DNA of 12,725 nucleotides from an uncultured Lachnospiraceae bacterium (GCA_947594335.1 CANQEC010000047.1:1-12725); one strand, 5' to 3'. Shown: positions 1 to 8,151, counted from the stretch's first letter. Translations and numbers: made by a program. Notes: generated by a model from the sequence alone, not told the origin.

Positions 1-605
1 TGGTTTTCGCCAAACTTGTCCTCATCCGTATAAAGCAGCTCCGGCCTGCCGTCACTTTGCAGGCGGGCCGCCGTCTCGTACAGCGCGTCAGGCGCAAGCA
101 GGTCGTCGTGATCCAGAAGCCCGATATAATCTCCCCCGGCCATGGAAAGAGCCGCGTTTGTATTCCCCGCAATCCCGCGGTTCTCTTCAAGGAACGTCAC
201 GCGGATCCGCGGATCCTTTCGGGCATACTCCTCAAGAAGCGCCCTGCGCCGCTCATCCCCGTCCCCGCTCCCGTCGGCCAGACACAGCTCCCAGCGCGGA
301 TACGTCTGGGCAAGCACCGATTCGATCATCTCCCGCAGATAGAGCTCCGGCGTACGGTATACCGGCACCGCGACGCTGATCAGCGGACAGACGGTAAACT
401 TCTTCTTTCTCTGTGCCGCCAGTTCCGTTTCCGACGCTTTATGCTTTTCATACCACGGGCCGTACGGCACCTCCTCCGGCTCCATGCGGTCGCTCAGCCT
501 GACCAGAAACTCCTTCGGTCCAAAATGCTTCAGATATTTCAGCCCCTTTTGTATGTTGTAAGGGGTCAGTTTGCGGATAAAATTCAGACATTTTTTAATC
601 TTCAT
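1..605 (-). CDS. GT2 family glycosyltransferase, partial (C-terminus beyond left edge)
   Basis: The frame reads from an ATG at 605 off the left edge, giving 201 residues of the N-terminal part. Residues 1-70 are a basic, helical leader. A GT-A/GT2 domain starts at about residue 74, with the nucleotide-binding strand PLISVAVPVYRTP, an ADGSGDGD segment at 110-117, and the metal-binding DHDD at 165-168, followed by LYTDEDK. The family transfers sugars from nucleotide donors, typically in the cytoplasm onto lipid-linked glycans; donor and acceptor cannot be read from sequence. Leader and domain closely resemble residues 240-405 of the two-domain glycosyltransferase at 1914-4367, so the two are paralogues. 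The gene starts 15 bases after the wecE-like stop with no clear Shine-Dalgarno, which suggests translational coupling. An ATG at 612 is out of frame and stops at once. Whether a second GT2 domain follows cannot be seen. Confidence 0.9.
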   Translation of the reverse strand, partial: MKIKKCLNFIRKLTPYNIQKGLKYLKHFGPKEFLVRLSDRMEPEEVPYGPWYEKHKASETELAAQRKKKFTVCPLISVAVPVYRTPELYLREMIESVLAQTYPRWELCLADGSGDGDERRRALLEEYARKDPRIRVTFLEENRGIAGNTNAALSMAGGDYIGLLDHDDLLAPDALYETAARLQSDGRPELLYTDEDKFGEN

Positions 606-620
606 TTTTCATGTTTATTT

Positions 621-1751
621 TTAATATTCGTTATACTCCAGCAGGCATCTCACAATATATTTGACATCTTCCAGGGAAAGATTGTAGAAGATCGGCAGAC
701 GCATCAGCCGCTCGCTTTCCCTTGTCGTCCAGACATCCTCGCCCCGGAATTCTCCGAAGCGCCGCCCGGCCGACGATGAATGAAGCGGAACATAGTGGAA
801 CACACAGTAGATCCCTTTTTCCCGCATGCGGCTGATCAGCTTTGTCCTGGTCTCAAGATCCCGCGCCTTCACGTAAAACATATGCGCGTTGTGCTCACAA
901 CCCTCGGGAACGTAAGGAAGCTCCAGACAGCCCCGGTCCTTTAAAGGCTGCAGATGTTCCTGGTAATAGTCGTAAATCTCCCGCCTCTTTTTCCCGATCT
1001 CGTTCATTTTTTCCAGCTGGGCATACAGATACGCCGCGTTCAGGTCGCCCGGCAGATAGGAGGAACCATAGCCCACCCAGGTGTACTTGTCGATCTGTCC
1101 GCGGAAAAACTTGCTCCTGTCCGTACCTTTTTCTCTCAGAATCTCGGCAGGCTCCAGATACCGGTCGTCCCCGAATACAAGGGCTCCGCCCTCTCCCATC
1201 GTGTAATTCTTCGTCTCGTGGAAGCTGTAGCAGCCGAAATCCCCGATCGTGCCGAGCGCGCGCCCTTTGTACCAGGCATTCACGCCCTGCGCCGCATCCT
1301 CCACCACCTTCAGGTTATATTTTTTCGCCAGCGCCATGATCGCATCCATCTCGCAGGACACCCCGGCATAATGCACCGGAACGATCGCCCTCGTCTTTTC
1401 TGTGATCGCGGCCTCAATCTTTGTCTCGTCAATATTCATCGTATCCGGGCGGATATCCACGAATATGATTCTGGCTCCCTGCAGTACAAAAGCGTTCGCC
1501 GTGGACACGAACGTGTAGGAGGGCATGATAACCTCATCCCCCGGCCGGATCCCGCACAGAAACGCGGACATTTCCAGCGCGTGGGTGCAGGAAGTCGTCA
1601 GAAGGACATTGCCCGCCCCAAGCTTCTCACACATCAGCGCCGAACATTTTTTTGTAAACGGCCCGTCCCCGCAAAGCTTGCCGCTCTGGATCGCCTGCTG
1701 TATGTATTCCAGCTCATTTCCAACAAAAGGTGCTTTATTAAAACTGATCAT
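621..1751 (-). CDS. wecE: dTDP-4-amino-4,6-dideoxygalactose transaminase (WecE/RffA type)
   Basis: The 376-residue protein closely resembles E. coli WecE (RffA) along its whole length, as I recall that sequence, and has the same length. It is a PLP-dependent enzyme of the DegT/DnrJ/EryC1/StrS family that transfers an amino group from glutamate to dTDP-4-keto-6-deoxyglucose, giving dTDP-4-amino-4,6-dideoxygalactose (Fuc4N donor). Visible hallmarks are SGKLCGDG at 23-30, PSYTFVSTANAF at 77-88, VVEDAAQG at 149-156 (PLP-contacting D152 and Q155), and SFHETKNYT with the predicted PLP lysine K181. The start has a strong GGGGGAG site a few bases upstream. No dTDP-sugar synthesis genes (rmlA, rmlB) or N-acetyltransferase lie in the window, so substrate must come from elsewhere. 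Its setting between glycosyltransferases supports sugar-donor supply for a surface glycan. Exact product specificity, such as another 4-amino sugar, is not certain. Confidence 0.93.
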   Translation of the reverse strand: MISFNKAPFVGNELEYIQQAIQSGKLCGDGPFTKKCSALMCEKLGAGNVLLTTSCTHALEMSAFLCGIRPGDEVIMPSYTFVSTANAFVLQGARIIFVDIRPDTMNIDETKIEAAITEKTRAIVPVHYAGVSCEMDAIMALAKKYNLKVVEDAAQGVNAWYKGRALGTIGDFGCYSFHETKNYTMGEGGALVFGDDRYLEPAEILREKGTDRSKFFRGQIDKYTWVGYGSSYLPGDLNAAYLYAQLEKMNEIGKKRREIYDYYQEHLQPLKDRGCLELPYVPEGCEHNAHMFYVKARDLETRTKLISRMREKGIYCVFHYVPLHSSSAGRRFGEFRGEDVWTTRESERLMRLPIFYNLSLEDVKYIVRCLLEYNEY

Positions 1752-1771
1752 GTTATTCTCTCCCCCGATCA

Positions 1772-1825
1772 GCCGCCCGGGGCGTTCGGCACTTGATGCC
1801 CGCGGCCCGCCAGGGAGCGGGCGGC
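1772..1825 (-). promoter_or_regulatory. GC-rich hairpins in wecE leader, two possible exclusive folds
   Basis: In the leader of the wecE-like gene, bases 1772-1779 and 1818-1825 are perfect 8-base complements (GCCGCCCG with CGGGCGGC). Bases 1805-1810 and 1817-1822 form a shorter 6-base stem with a 6-base loop (GCCCGC with GCGGGC). The two stems share 1818-1822, so they cannot form together. The long stem ends about 20 bases from the start codon, just before the ribosome binding site. No U-run follows on the minus strand, so neither is an intrinsic terminator. A regulatory role is inference; it does not match a riboswitch class I know. Confidence 0.35.
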
Positions 1826-1840
1826 TTTCGTTTCACGACC

Positions 1841-1869
1841 ATCATACAGCAAACAAAAGAAAACTGCAA
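1841..1869 (-). promoter_or_regulatory. Likely sigma-A promoter for wecE-like gene and downstream GT2
   Basis: On the minus strand a -35 TTGCAG (1864-1869, 3 of 6 consensus) is followed by a 17-base spacer and a -10 TATGAT (1841-1846, 5 of 6). Transcription would begin near 1834 and leave a leader of about 80 bases before the wecE start at 1751. The -35 is weak, so it may need help or act mainly as an internal booster of the upstream operon. I see no convincing terminator between the stop of the 817-residue glycosyltransferase and this promoter. Confidence 0.5.
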
Positions 1870-1912
1870 CCCAAAAAGATTTCTTAAGGCTTCTCCGGTC
1901 TTCTGCTGTATG
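1843..1912. repeat. 9-base inverted repeat flanking the wecE promoter
   Basis: CATACAGCA at 1843-1851 and TGCTGTATG at 1904-1912 are perfect complements, 52 bases apart. One arm overlaps the -10 box at 1841-1846 and the other lies at the end of the upstream glycosyltransferase gene. It could be a pair of operator half-sites or a hairpin in read-through RNA, but an arm of this length may also arise by chance in a region this size. Confidence 0.3.
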
Positions 1913-1913
1913 T

Positions 1914-4367
1914 TTACAGCCGCAGGGAGAAGTCCGCCTTGTCCAGCGTCAGGTTCGGATTGTAATACGGGTCGCCTGCCTTCACCTCGGCGCCCCAGCG
2001 GTCCAAAAACAGCGCGATCTCGCGGTTGAAGCGCTCGATCTTGTCCTGGGTGTTTTCCAGGCCGCGCGATCTGGACTCATAGTGGTAAAGCTCCGCGTAG
2101 GGGTTGTACACGATCCGCTTTCCGTACCTGCGCACCTTCATGCAGAAATCAATGTCGTTGAACGCGACTTTCAGATCGCAGCTCATGCCGCCGACAGCCC
2201 GGTAAACGGAGGTCTTCACCATCATGCAGGCCGCCGTCACGGCGCTGTAATCCTGCGCGCAGATGATCCGTGAAAAATATCCGTTGTCCCCACGCCTCTG
2301 CCCGATGAACGCATGTCCCGCGATGCCTCCGAAGCCAAGCACCACGCCGGCATGCTGTATGATCCCGTCCTCATAGTAGAGACGCGCCCCCGTGATCCCG
2401 ACGCCCTCAAGCTGGCAGTAGCCGAGCAGCTGGCGGAGACAGTCCGGATTGATGATCTCCGTATCGTTGTTCAGAAGGAGCAGATATTCCCCTTTTGCGT
2501 GCTCCGCCCCGAAATTGTTGATCGCGGAATAGTTGAATCCTCCGGGTTCCTTATAAATGACGACATGAACCTTTGGATTTTCCCGCTCAAGACGGCGGTA
2601 CGTCTCAAACGTCTCCGGCTCCTCGCTGTTGTTTTCGATGATAATATACTCGTAATTGCGGTAATCGCTCTTATTCTCGATCGACCAGATACACTTCAGG
2701 AGATCCTCGCTGTGATCCTTGTTCGGGATCAGGATCGAGATCAGCGGCTCGCCCTGAATCTCAAATTCCGTCCGGTAAATGCCGGGATACTCCCCGTCCG
2801 TCACCGCAGCGGCAATGCCAAGCCTGTCGTAGTGCGCCTGAACGGCGCGCCGTCCCGCCTCGAACGCGTACCGCTTGCTCTCGGGATCTCCCGCCGTCGA
2901 GCCGCTGTGCGCCCTCCAGTGATACAGAATCTTCGGGATGTGCGCAATCATCTCCGCCTGGGTCTGCTCCGTGCACCGCAGCACATAATCATAGTCCTGC
3001 GCGCCGTCAAACTCGGCGTTAAGCAGGCCGACGCGCTGCTGCAGCTCTCTTTTGACCATCACCAGATGACAGAAATAATTCATGCTGCACAGCAGCTCCG
3101 GATTATAGTCCGACTTGAAATGCGGCTCGAAAAACTTTTTCCCCGAACCGTCCACCTTGTCCTCATCCGAGTAGACCAGCTCTGTCTGCGGCCGCTCGTT
3201 CAGCAGGCTGACGCAGGCAAAAAGCGCTTCCGGGGCAAGCAGATCGTCATGATCTCCGAACAGGAAAAAATCCCCCGAGGCCGCTTTTATGGCCTCGTTC
3301 GTATTCGGGGCAATGCCAAGCCGCCTGGCGTTGTGCACCGCGCGGATCCTCTCATCCTTCCCGGCATACTCCTCGAGGATCTCCGTAAGCGCGGAGCTCG
3401 CCCCGCTTCCGTCCGAGAGGATCAGCTCCCAGTTCCGGTAGGTCTGTCCCTGCACCGACGCGATCATCTCGCGCAGATATTTCTCCGGAGTCCGGTAAAG
3501 CGGCACCAGAATGCTGATCTTCGGCTCCCACATAAAGGTGCAGTGCCTCTGTCCGATGAGCTCCTGCTCCGTCGTCCCGTATTTCCGGAGCCATTTTTCA
3601 TAGCTGATGCTGTCCGTGCCGAGCATGACATCCGAGACGCGCTTTACAAACTGCTTCGCGCCCTTGCGCTGGAGGTACATCCAGCTCTTTTTCATAAGGT
3701 TGAAAACATCCTCTTTCCCGGAAAGCATCTTTTCGCAGTTCACCATGTAAAGGGCCGTTTTCCCATCTCCCCAGATTTCCAGGCGGAGAATTTTTTCCGC
3801 CGGTTTCTGAAAGATCAGCTCAAAGCCGTGCGTCTCCTCAAGCTGCGCCTCCGGGTATTCCCCCTGAATATCCGTCCGGTGTCCCGGCACGTACTCTGCC
3901 CTGAGCACTTTTCCCCGGCCGTCCAGAAGCGCCACCTTCGCGTTCTCGCAGCCGATATACCAGCCGCGCAGCAGATACCTTCCGTCCGGCAGAACGCGCA
4001 GGCTCTCCATCCACGAATCCATATGACGGGAAAGCTTTTCGAGCGCCGCGCCCGAGGAGGCGTAGATGCGCGCGCGGCCGTCCGGCAGGAGATGGTATAC
4101 CTCGAGCCGTCCCATCCTCTCATAGCCCTGCGGCAGCGAAATTTCAACAAAATATTCCAGAGGCACGTTTGTCCTGTATCTCAGGTACTTTTTCGTCACT
4201 TCCACACCGCGCTGAACTCTGGCCTCCAGCGGAAGCTTCTTTTTATCCAGCCAGGCTTCAAACCTGGCGTCCCCTTTTGCGTCGTCCTCAATCCACCCCT
4301 GGATTACAAGCGTGTTCTTTTTCTTAATGTGAAATCTGACCCGCTCCCTCGTAAATTTTCCGCTCAT
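1914..4367 (-). CDS. Two-domain GT2 glycosyltransferase with duplicated N-terminal beta domain
   Basis: This 817-residue cytoplasmic protein has two GT2 (GT-A fold) domains, resembling polymer-building rhamnosyl/O-antigen type transferases. The first spans about 282-490: PKISILVPLYRTP, LSDGSG at 317-322, DHDD at 372-375, YSDEDK at 399-404. The second spans about 541-770: PLISILIPNKD, IIENNSEE, LNNDTEI at 632-638 and a FNDIDFC segment at 736-742 that likely carries the catalytic base. Residues 1-200 look like two related beta-rich repeats, each opening with a GW motif (QGWIEDD near 23, RGWYIGC near 134); I do not recognise the fold. Two GT2 domains often add two alternating linkages, but donor and acceptor are unknown. 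The start has a GGAGGAG site 4-6 bases upstream and lies 17 bases after the yfhO-like stop, so the two are cotranscribed. The first GT2 and its preceding linker are paralogous to the partial GT2 at the left edge. Confidence 0.92.
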   Translation of the reverse strand: MSGKFTRERVRFHIKKKNTLVIQGWIEDDAKGDARFEAWLDKKKLPLEARVQRGVEVTKKYLRYRTNVPLEYFVEISLPQGYERMGRLEVYHLLPDGRARIYASSGAALEKLSRHMDSWMESLRVLPDGRYLLRGWYIGCENAKVALLDGRGKVLRAEYVPGHRTDIQGEYPEAQLEETHGFELIFQKPAEKILRLEIWGDGKTALYMVNCEKMLSGKEDVFNLMKKSWMYLQRKGAKQFVKRVSDVMLGTDSISYEKWLRKYGTTEQELIGQRHCTFMWEPKISILVPLYRTPEKYLREMIASVQGQTYRNWELILSDGSGASSALTEILEEYAGKDERIRAVHNARRLGIAPNTNEAIKAASGDFFLFGDHDDLLAPEALFACVSLLNERPQTELVYSDEDKVDGSGKKFFEPHFKSDYNPELLCSMNYFCHLVMVKRELQQRVGLLNAEFDGAQDYDYVLRCTEQTQAEMIAHIPKILYHWRAHSGSTAGDPESKRYAFEAGRRAVQAHYDRLGIAAAVTDGEYPGIYRTEFEIQGEPLISILIPNKDHSEDLLKCIWSIENKSDYRNYEYIIIENNSEEPETFETYRRLERENPKVHVVIYKEPGGFNYSAINNFGAEHAKGEYLLLLNNDTEIINPDCLRQLLGYCQLEGVGITGARLYYEDGIIQHAGVVLGFGGIAGHAFIGQRRGDNGYFSRIICAQDYSAVTAACMMVKTSVYRAVGGMSCDLKVAFNDIDFCMKVRRYGKRIVYNPYAELYHYESRSRGLENTQDKIERFNREIALFLDRWGAEVKAGDPYYNPNLTLDKADFSLRL

Positions 4368-4384
4368 CCTTCTCCTCCCGCCCC

Positions 4385-7300
4385 TTACGTTTCAGAGGTT
4401 CTCTTTCCATACTTCTTCCGCAGCCGCCCAGCGCCAAGCAGCGCGAGAAACAGCGCGAGCGCCGCCCCAGTGACCGCAAACGCCCAGCGGATCCCCGGTA
4501 TCTCATATGTGAGCTCAACCGTATGCTCTCCCGGGCCAAGCTCCAGCGCCATGTACATATAATTCGCCCGGCGCAGCTGCGTCTTTTCGCCATCCACCAG
4601 CGCCGTCCACCCTCTCTGATACGGGATCGACAGCACAAGTATCCTGTCTTCATCCAGCGAGATCCTGCCCGTAACCCGGTTGGTCTCAACCTTCACATCC
4701 TCAAGCACATGCTCCGTCAGATTCTCTGTGTACAGCTTCAGGTTGTCCATCGGCAGGCTGTACAGCTTCAGATCTTCAAACTGGATCATTCCCTTTCTTC
4801 CCATTTTGATCTTGCAGGAGGTGATCGCATCCTTGTGGTAGCCAAGATTGAACACGAAATTTTTCTGTCCTGTCTTGTACCGGTAATCGTCCGGGGCAAA
4901 GCTGTATTCTTCCAGATTGTTTTTTGTCTTTATCGAGAGGGAGATCTTTTTCTCCGACATGTCCCCTTCAAGGAAAGCGTCCTCCAGAACGAGGTATGTC
5001 TCCGAATTAGGCATCCCCTCAAAATTCAGAGTCAGGTCATACGTGCGGTCGCCCTCTTCGGGCGTTATGACAACCTCCTCCCCCGTCTCGGCGCTTTTGA
5101 TCCTGGAAACTTCCTCCTCCATCCCGGCGGTCAGCGCATGCTCCGTCAGATAAGCGCGGCTTTCCGTGACCGAATCAATCTCCAGCTCCTTTGCCGTGAT
5201 CAGGATATCCGTATCTGCCGGGTTTTCTGTGTTCCTGGCGGTTCCGTCATCGTGGAGCAGAACCTTCTGCATCAGAACCTCCTGGCGCTCCACGCTTCCG
5301 TACGATTCCAGTTCCTCCTCCGAGATGGAATCCCTGTAGGTATAGCCGATCGGAAGCGCGTATTTATTCTCATACACCGTCGCCTTTCCATACGGCAGCT
5401 CTGTCTGCAAAAGCTTCTTCGTCCCGCAGGGGCGCGCCCTGTCAGACTTTTTATAGGAAGCGTAATATTTGACCGCCGCGAGATTGTTCATGTAGGTGCT
5501 GTTGTTCAGATCATACAGCTGTGTCGGACTGTAGCTGGTGCTGCCCATCTCCTCCAGATATTCCATAATATATCCGTTGTACGTGCTGTTGACCAGGGAA
5601 ATCCCGTTATAATCAAACAGAAGCGACGAATTGCTGTTGTAGTAGGCCGGGTTTGGCGCCGCCACACGGTAAAAGCTTTCGTCTCCTGTCTCCTCGACGG
5701 CCCGCAGCGGTGTATTCGCCACCTTTTTCAGCGCGCTCCCGCCCTTCTTCATAAAGCTGTCCGCCCTTTCGGCCATATGGAACAGGGAAAATCCCTGCCA
5801 GAATACGGTCACCACGGTCAGCAGGATCATCAGCCCCCGCTTCACGGCGCCCGTAAGGAATTTTTTATCCTGCTGGCTTACCAGAAGAACAAGGTACGCA
5901 GCGGCAAGCAGGAAAAACGCGGCCTGCGTAAACCCGGTATTTTTATAATTTCCAAAAAAGGCCAGGATCCCATAGAGCAGTATGACCGCGGCGCAGACCG
6001 TCTTTTCCTGCCGGCTCATCCGGTACAGATCCGGCAGGCAGTCCGCGGTGATAAAGGCCGCAACAAGCGCCGCCATATAGCACCAGCGGTTCAGAACCGA
6101 GCTGAATCCGCTGAATATAAAGCCGAACAGCGGAAACGCCGTAAAAATGAACGAGAGCAGGAGCAGTATTTTCAGTTCCTTCCTGCCCTTTCGCATAAAC
6201 AGAAGGACAACCGCGAGCATCGCGATCGGAAGAAATCCGAACTTCATCCATTCTCCCGGAGAATTTGCCGTCGTTATAAAGGTCAGAAAGCAGCTGACCA
6301 GCCAGTCCGGACGGTAGTAAAACAGAGAAGGCGTCTTGATCAGAACGCTCCCGCTGCGCCCGGATCCGAGATATACGCCGAAATTGGTCACCAGCACGAT
6401 CGAGGCCATCGCCACGCCCAGCAGATAGGAACCGCTGATCACAAGCCCTTTTTTCAGAAAGTCCTTAAAGGTCTTTTTCTCTTTCCGGCAGAAAAAGCGG
6501 ACAAGGAAATAAATGCCCATTGCGATCGTATTCATATACAGATAATAATAGTTGCTGTACAGCGAAACCGCGGTAAAGATTGTGCACAGATACCAGCGGC
6601 GTCCCCGCAGGATCTCCTCGATCGAGAGGATCAGCAGAGGAAGCATGATCAGAGGTATCATAAAGTTCGTGTGCATCGTCGCCCCGTACAGCGGAAAACC
6701 GCTGATGACATATACCGTGCTCGCCAGAAACGACGCAAAATATCCCTTCTTAAAATACAGGCAGAGCACGGACATTGACAGCCCCGCCAGATAGAACCGG
6801 AGTACCGTGATAAAATCATAGGCGAACTCCATATACTTTTTCGGAAACAGTGCAAACAGGAAGTACAGAGGCTCCATGCTGTAGCTGACCTCCGCGCCGA
6901 GCCCTATCCGGAAATCGTACATCATTAATTTAAAATTCCCGCTCAGCAGATCCGACACCATCTTTTTGAGATAGCGCGAAACATAGATCGCGCGCGGAAA
7001 ATACTGGGAGGTGCCGTCCCCAAGGACAATGAATGTCCTCCCGGTGCGGACATATTCAAAAAACACCAGAAACAAAAGAAAGGAAAACGCCGCCGTGTAT
7101 ACGGCAAAATACACCGCCGTTTTATGGCGGATCTCTCTGCGCGCAGGGCCGCCCGGCGCCCGGCGACGCCCGGATACGAACCTCCGGGAAAACTCCGGCG
7201 CAAACCCGGACAAGCCATACAGCACATACACGGGAAAAGCGGATAACGTCACAAGAGCCAGAGGTTTTGCGGGCGTTCTGTACAGCAAAAGAGAGAGCGC

Positions 7301-7990
7301 GGATACAGCGGCAGCCGCCGCCGCAGTCCTGCGGTCAAACCTCTGATCCTTCTCCCCGAGCCACATTCCAAACAGAAAGTACGCAAAATAAGGGACGCCG
7401 GGAACCGCCTGCTGCTTTGCCGCTCCGAAAAATACGGCCGCAAGCTCATACGTCTCCCCCTTCATCTGAAGGAACGCGGTAAGCAGACATACCGCCCCGG
7501 TCAGAAGCAGCTTCTTTTTATTCTCCGCAAGCCTGCAGATATTTTCATCAAACACTCTGACAGCAAGAAGCATCAGCGCGAGCGTGAGAAACAAAGCGGA
7601 AACCGCGGGCACATGAAGAAAAGAAAGCACTTCCGTAAAGACGGAGATCAGAACATACTTTCTCTGCGCGGACGACACTCCGGATATAGCCGGAAGAAGC
7701 TCATGGATAAACGTAAGAACAAAAAACAGCCCATAGCAGCAGCCCGCGCCGGCAAGCAGCCGCTTTTTGCGGTCCGCGGCGCAGCATCCGCGGCTTCTCC
7801 CATAATACCAGCCTGCCAGAAAAACAAACCCCGGCACAAATACCAGATACAACAGCAAGCCAAGCCTGGCCGCCGCCGCTGACGACACCCCTGAAAACTG
7901 AAGAATCATATAGAAAAAAAAGCACAAAAACAACAGCAGATTCATCATTTCGCCGCGGCTGTCCCGTCCCGCTTTAATTTTTTTCTCCAT
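4385..7990 (-). CDS. yfhO: YfhO-family membrane glycosyltransferase with extra N-terminal membrane module
   Basis: From the ATG at 7990 the protein has 1201 residues, against about 860 in B. subtilis YfhO as I recall. The YfhO part begins near residue 290 with a membrane segment and the motif GRTFIVLGDGTSQYFP (D325), then MYDFRIGLGAE (D359), many membrane segments to about residue 740, an outside soluble region to about 1160, one last membrane segment (1168-1188) and a basic tail. YfhO proteins are GT-C-like enzymes; in Bacillus and Listeria they act outside the membrane to glycosylate lipoteichoic acid using a lipid-linked sugar. Residues 17-265 add roughly eight hydrophobic segments, including VPYFAYFLFGMWLGEKD, vaguely like acyltransferase membrane bundles, joined by a basic Arg/Gly/Pro linker (268-288). 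The start at 7990 is preferred because GGAAAGGA lies 10 bases upstream; the in-frame ATG at 8023 (11 residues longer) has no good site. It heads the glycan operon. Confidence 0.9.
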   Translation of the reverse strand: MEKKIKAGRDSRGEMMNLLLFLCFFFYMILQFSGVSSAAAARLGLLLYLVFVPGFVFLAGWYYGRSRGCCAADRKKRLLAGAGCCYGLFFVLTFIHELLPAISGVSSAQRKYVLISVFTEVLSFLHVPAVSALFLTLALMLLAVRVFDENICRLAENKKKLLLTGAVCLLTAFLQMKGETYELAAVFFGAAKQQAVPGVPYFAYFLFGMWLGEKDQRFDRRTAAAAAAVSALSLLLYRTPAKPLALVTLSAFPVYVLYGLSGFAPEFSRRFVSGRRRAPGGPARREIRHKTAVYFAVYTAAFSFLLFLVFFEYVRTGRTFIVLGDGTSQYFPRAIYVSRYLKKMVSDLLSGNFKLMMYDFRIGLGAEVSYSMEPLYFLFALFPKKYMEFAYDFITVLRFYLAGLSMSVLCLYFKKGYFASFLASTVYVISGFPLYGATMHTNFMIPLIMLPLLILSIEEILRGRRWYLCTIFTAVSLYSNYYYLYMNTIAMGIYFLVRFFCRKEKKTFKDFLKKGLVISGSYLLGVAMASIVLVTNFGVYLGSGRSGSVLIKTPSLFYYRPDWLVSCFLTFITTANSPGEWMKFGFLPIAMLAVVLLFMRKGRKELKILLLLSFIFTAFPLFGFIFSGFSSVLNRWCYMAALVAAFITADCLPDLYRMSRQEKTVCAAVILLYGILAFFGNYKNTGFTQAAFFLLAAAYLVLLVSQQDKKFLTGAVKRGLMILLTVVTVFWQGFSLFHMAERADSFMKKGGSALKKVANTPLRAVEETGDESFYRVAAPNPAYYNSNSSLLFDYNGISLVNSTYNGYIMEYLEEMGSTSYSPTQLYDLNNSTYMNNLAAVKYYASYKKSDRARPCGTKKLLQTELPYGKATVYENKYALPIGYTYRDSISEEELESYGSVERQEVLMQKVLLHDDGTARNTENPADTDILITAKELEIDSVTESRAYLTEHALTAGMEEEVSRIKSAETGEEVVITPEEGDRTYDLTLNFEGMPNSETYLVLEDAFLEGDMSEKKISLSIKTKNNLEEYSFAPDDYRYKTGQKNFVFNLGYHKDAITSCKIKMGRKGMIQFEDLKLYSLPMDNLKLYTENLTEHVLEDVKVETNRVTGRISLDEDRILVLSIPYQRGWTALVDGEKTQLRRANYMYMALELGPGEHTVELTYEIPGIRWAFAVTGAALALFLALLGAGRLRKKYGKRTSET

Positions 7991-8058
7991 ATTTTCAATA
8001 TCCTTTCCATTGAGAAGCTCCATACGCCGCTCTTTTGTTCTTTTACACTGTTTTTTTC

Positions 8059-8087
8059 ATTGTATCTCATAACATACGCTTTCGCAA
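8059..8087 (-). promoter_or_regulatory. Promoter of the glycan operon (yfhO-like gene first)
   Basis: On the minus strand a -35 TTGCGA (8082-8087, 4 of 6 consensus) is followed by exactly 17 bases and a -10 TACAAT (8059-8064, 5 of 6). Transcription would start near 8052, leaving a leader of about 60 bases to the preferred ATG at 7990. The -35 overlaps a small GCTT/AAGC inverted repeat around 8079-8090, too short to call an operator. Confidence 0.7.
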
Positions 8088-8102
8088 GCATGAAAATCCC
8101 GC

Positions 8103-8131
8103 TTGATTTCCACATTCAGCATCGCTATAAT
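8103..8131 (+). promoter_or_regulatory. Promoter of the ParB-BMP/phosphoesterase operon
   Basis: A -35 TTGATT (8103-8108, 4 of 6) is separated by 17 bases from a perfect -10 TATAAT (8126-8131). Transcription would begin at about 8138, giving a leader of about 67 bases that ends in a strong AAGGAGGA ribosome binding site at 8189-8196, 8 bases before the ATG at 8205. This is a near-ideal housekeeping promoter, which suggests steady, fairly strong expression. It faces away from the glycan operon promoter; the two -35 boxes are only 15 bases apart. Confidence 0.8.
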
Positions 8132-8140
8132 ATGAGACGA

Positions 8141-8151
8141 CCCCAATGGGG
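8141..8151. other. Pseudo-palindrome CCCCAATGGGG just after the plus-strand start site
   Basis: CCCCA and TGGGG flank a single central A a few bases downstream of the predicted transcription start. Its position suits a repressor site or a feature of the RNA 5' end, but it is short and no other copy was seen in the window. Confidence 0.25.

Noticed and set aside
954..1796. A 280-codon open frame on the plus strand
   Set aside because: It is antisense to the wecE-like gene, whose match to a known enzyme runs the full length.
1805..1832. A GC stem followed by TTTCGTTT, resembling a plus-strand intrinsic terminator
   Set aside because: No plus-strand gene precedes it and the T-run is broken; on the minus strand, where genes lie, no T-run follows.
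2313..4562. A 749-codon open frame on the plus strand
   Set aside because: It lies opposite the clear two-domain glycosyltransferase, is rich in Arg, Leu, His and Pro with no recognisable domain, and reflects GC-rich codon use on the other strand.
4523..6778. A 751-codon open frame on the plus strand
   Set aside because: It runs antisense to the YfhO-like gene, has an odd basic composition and no motif, and lacks a convincing ribosome site.
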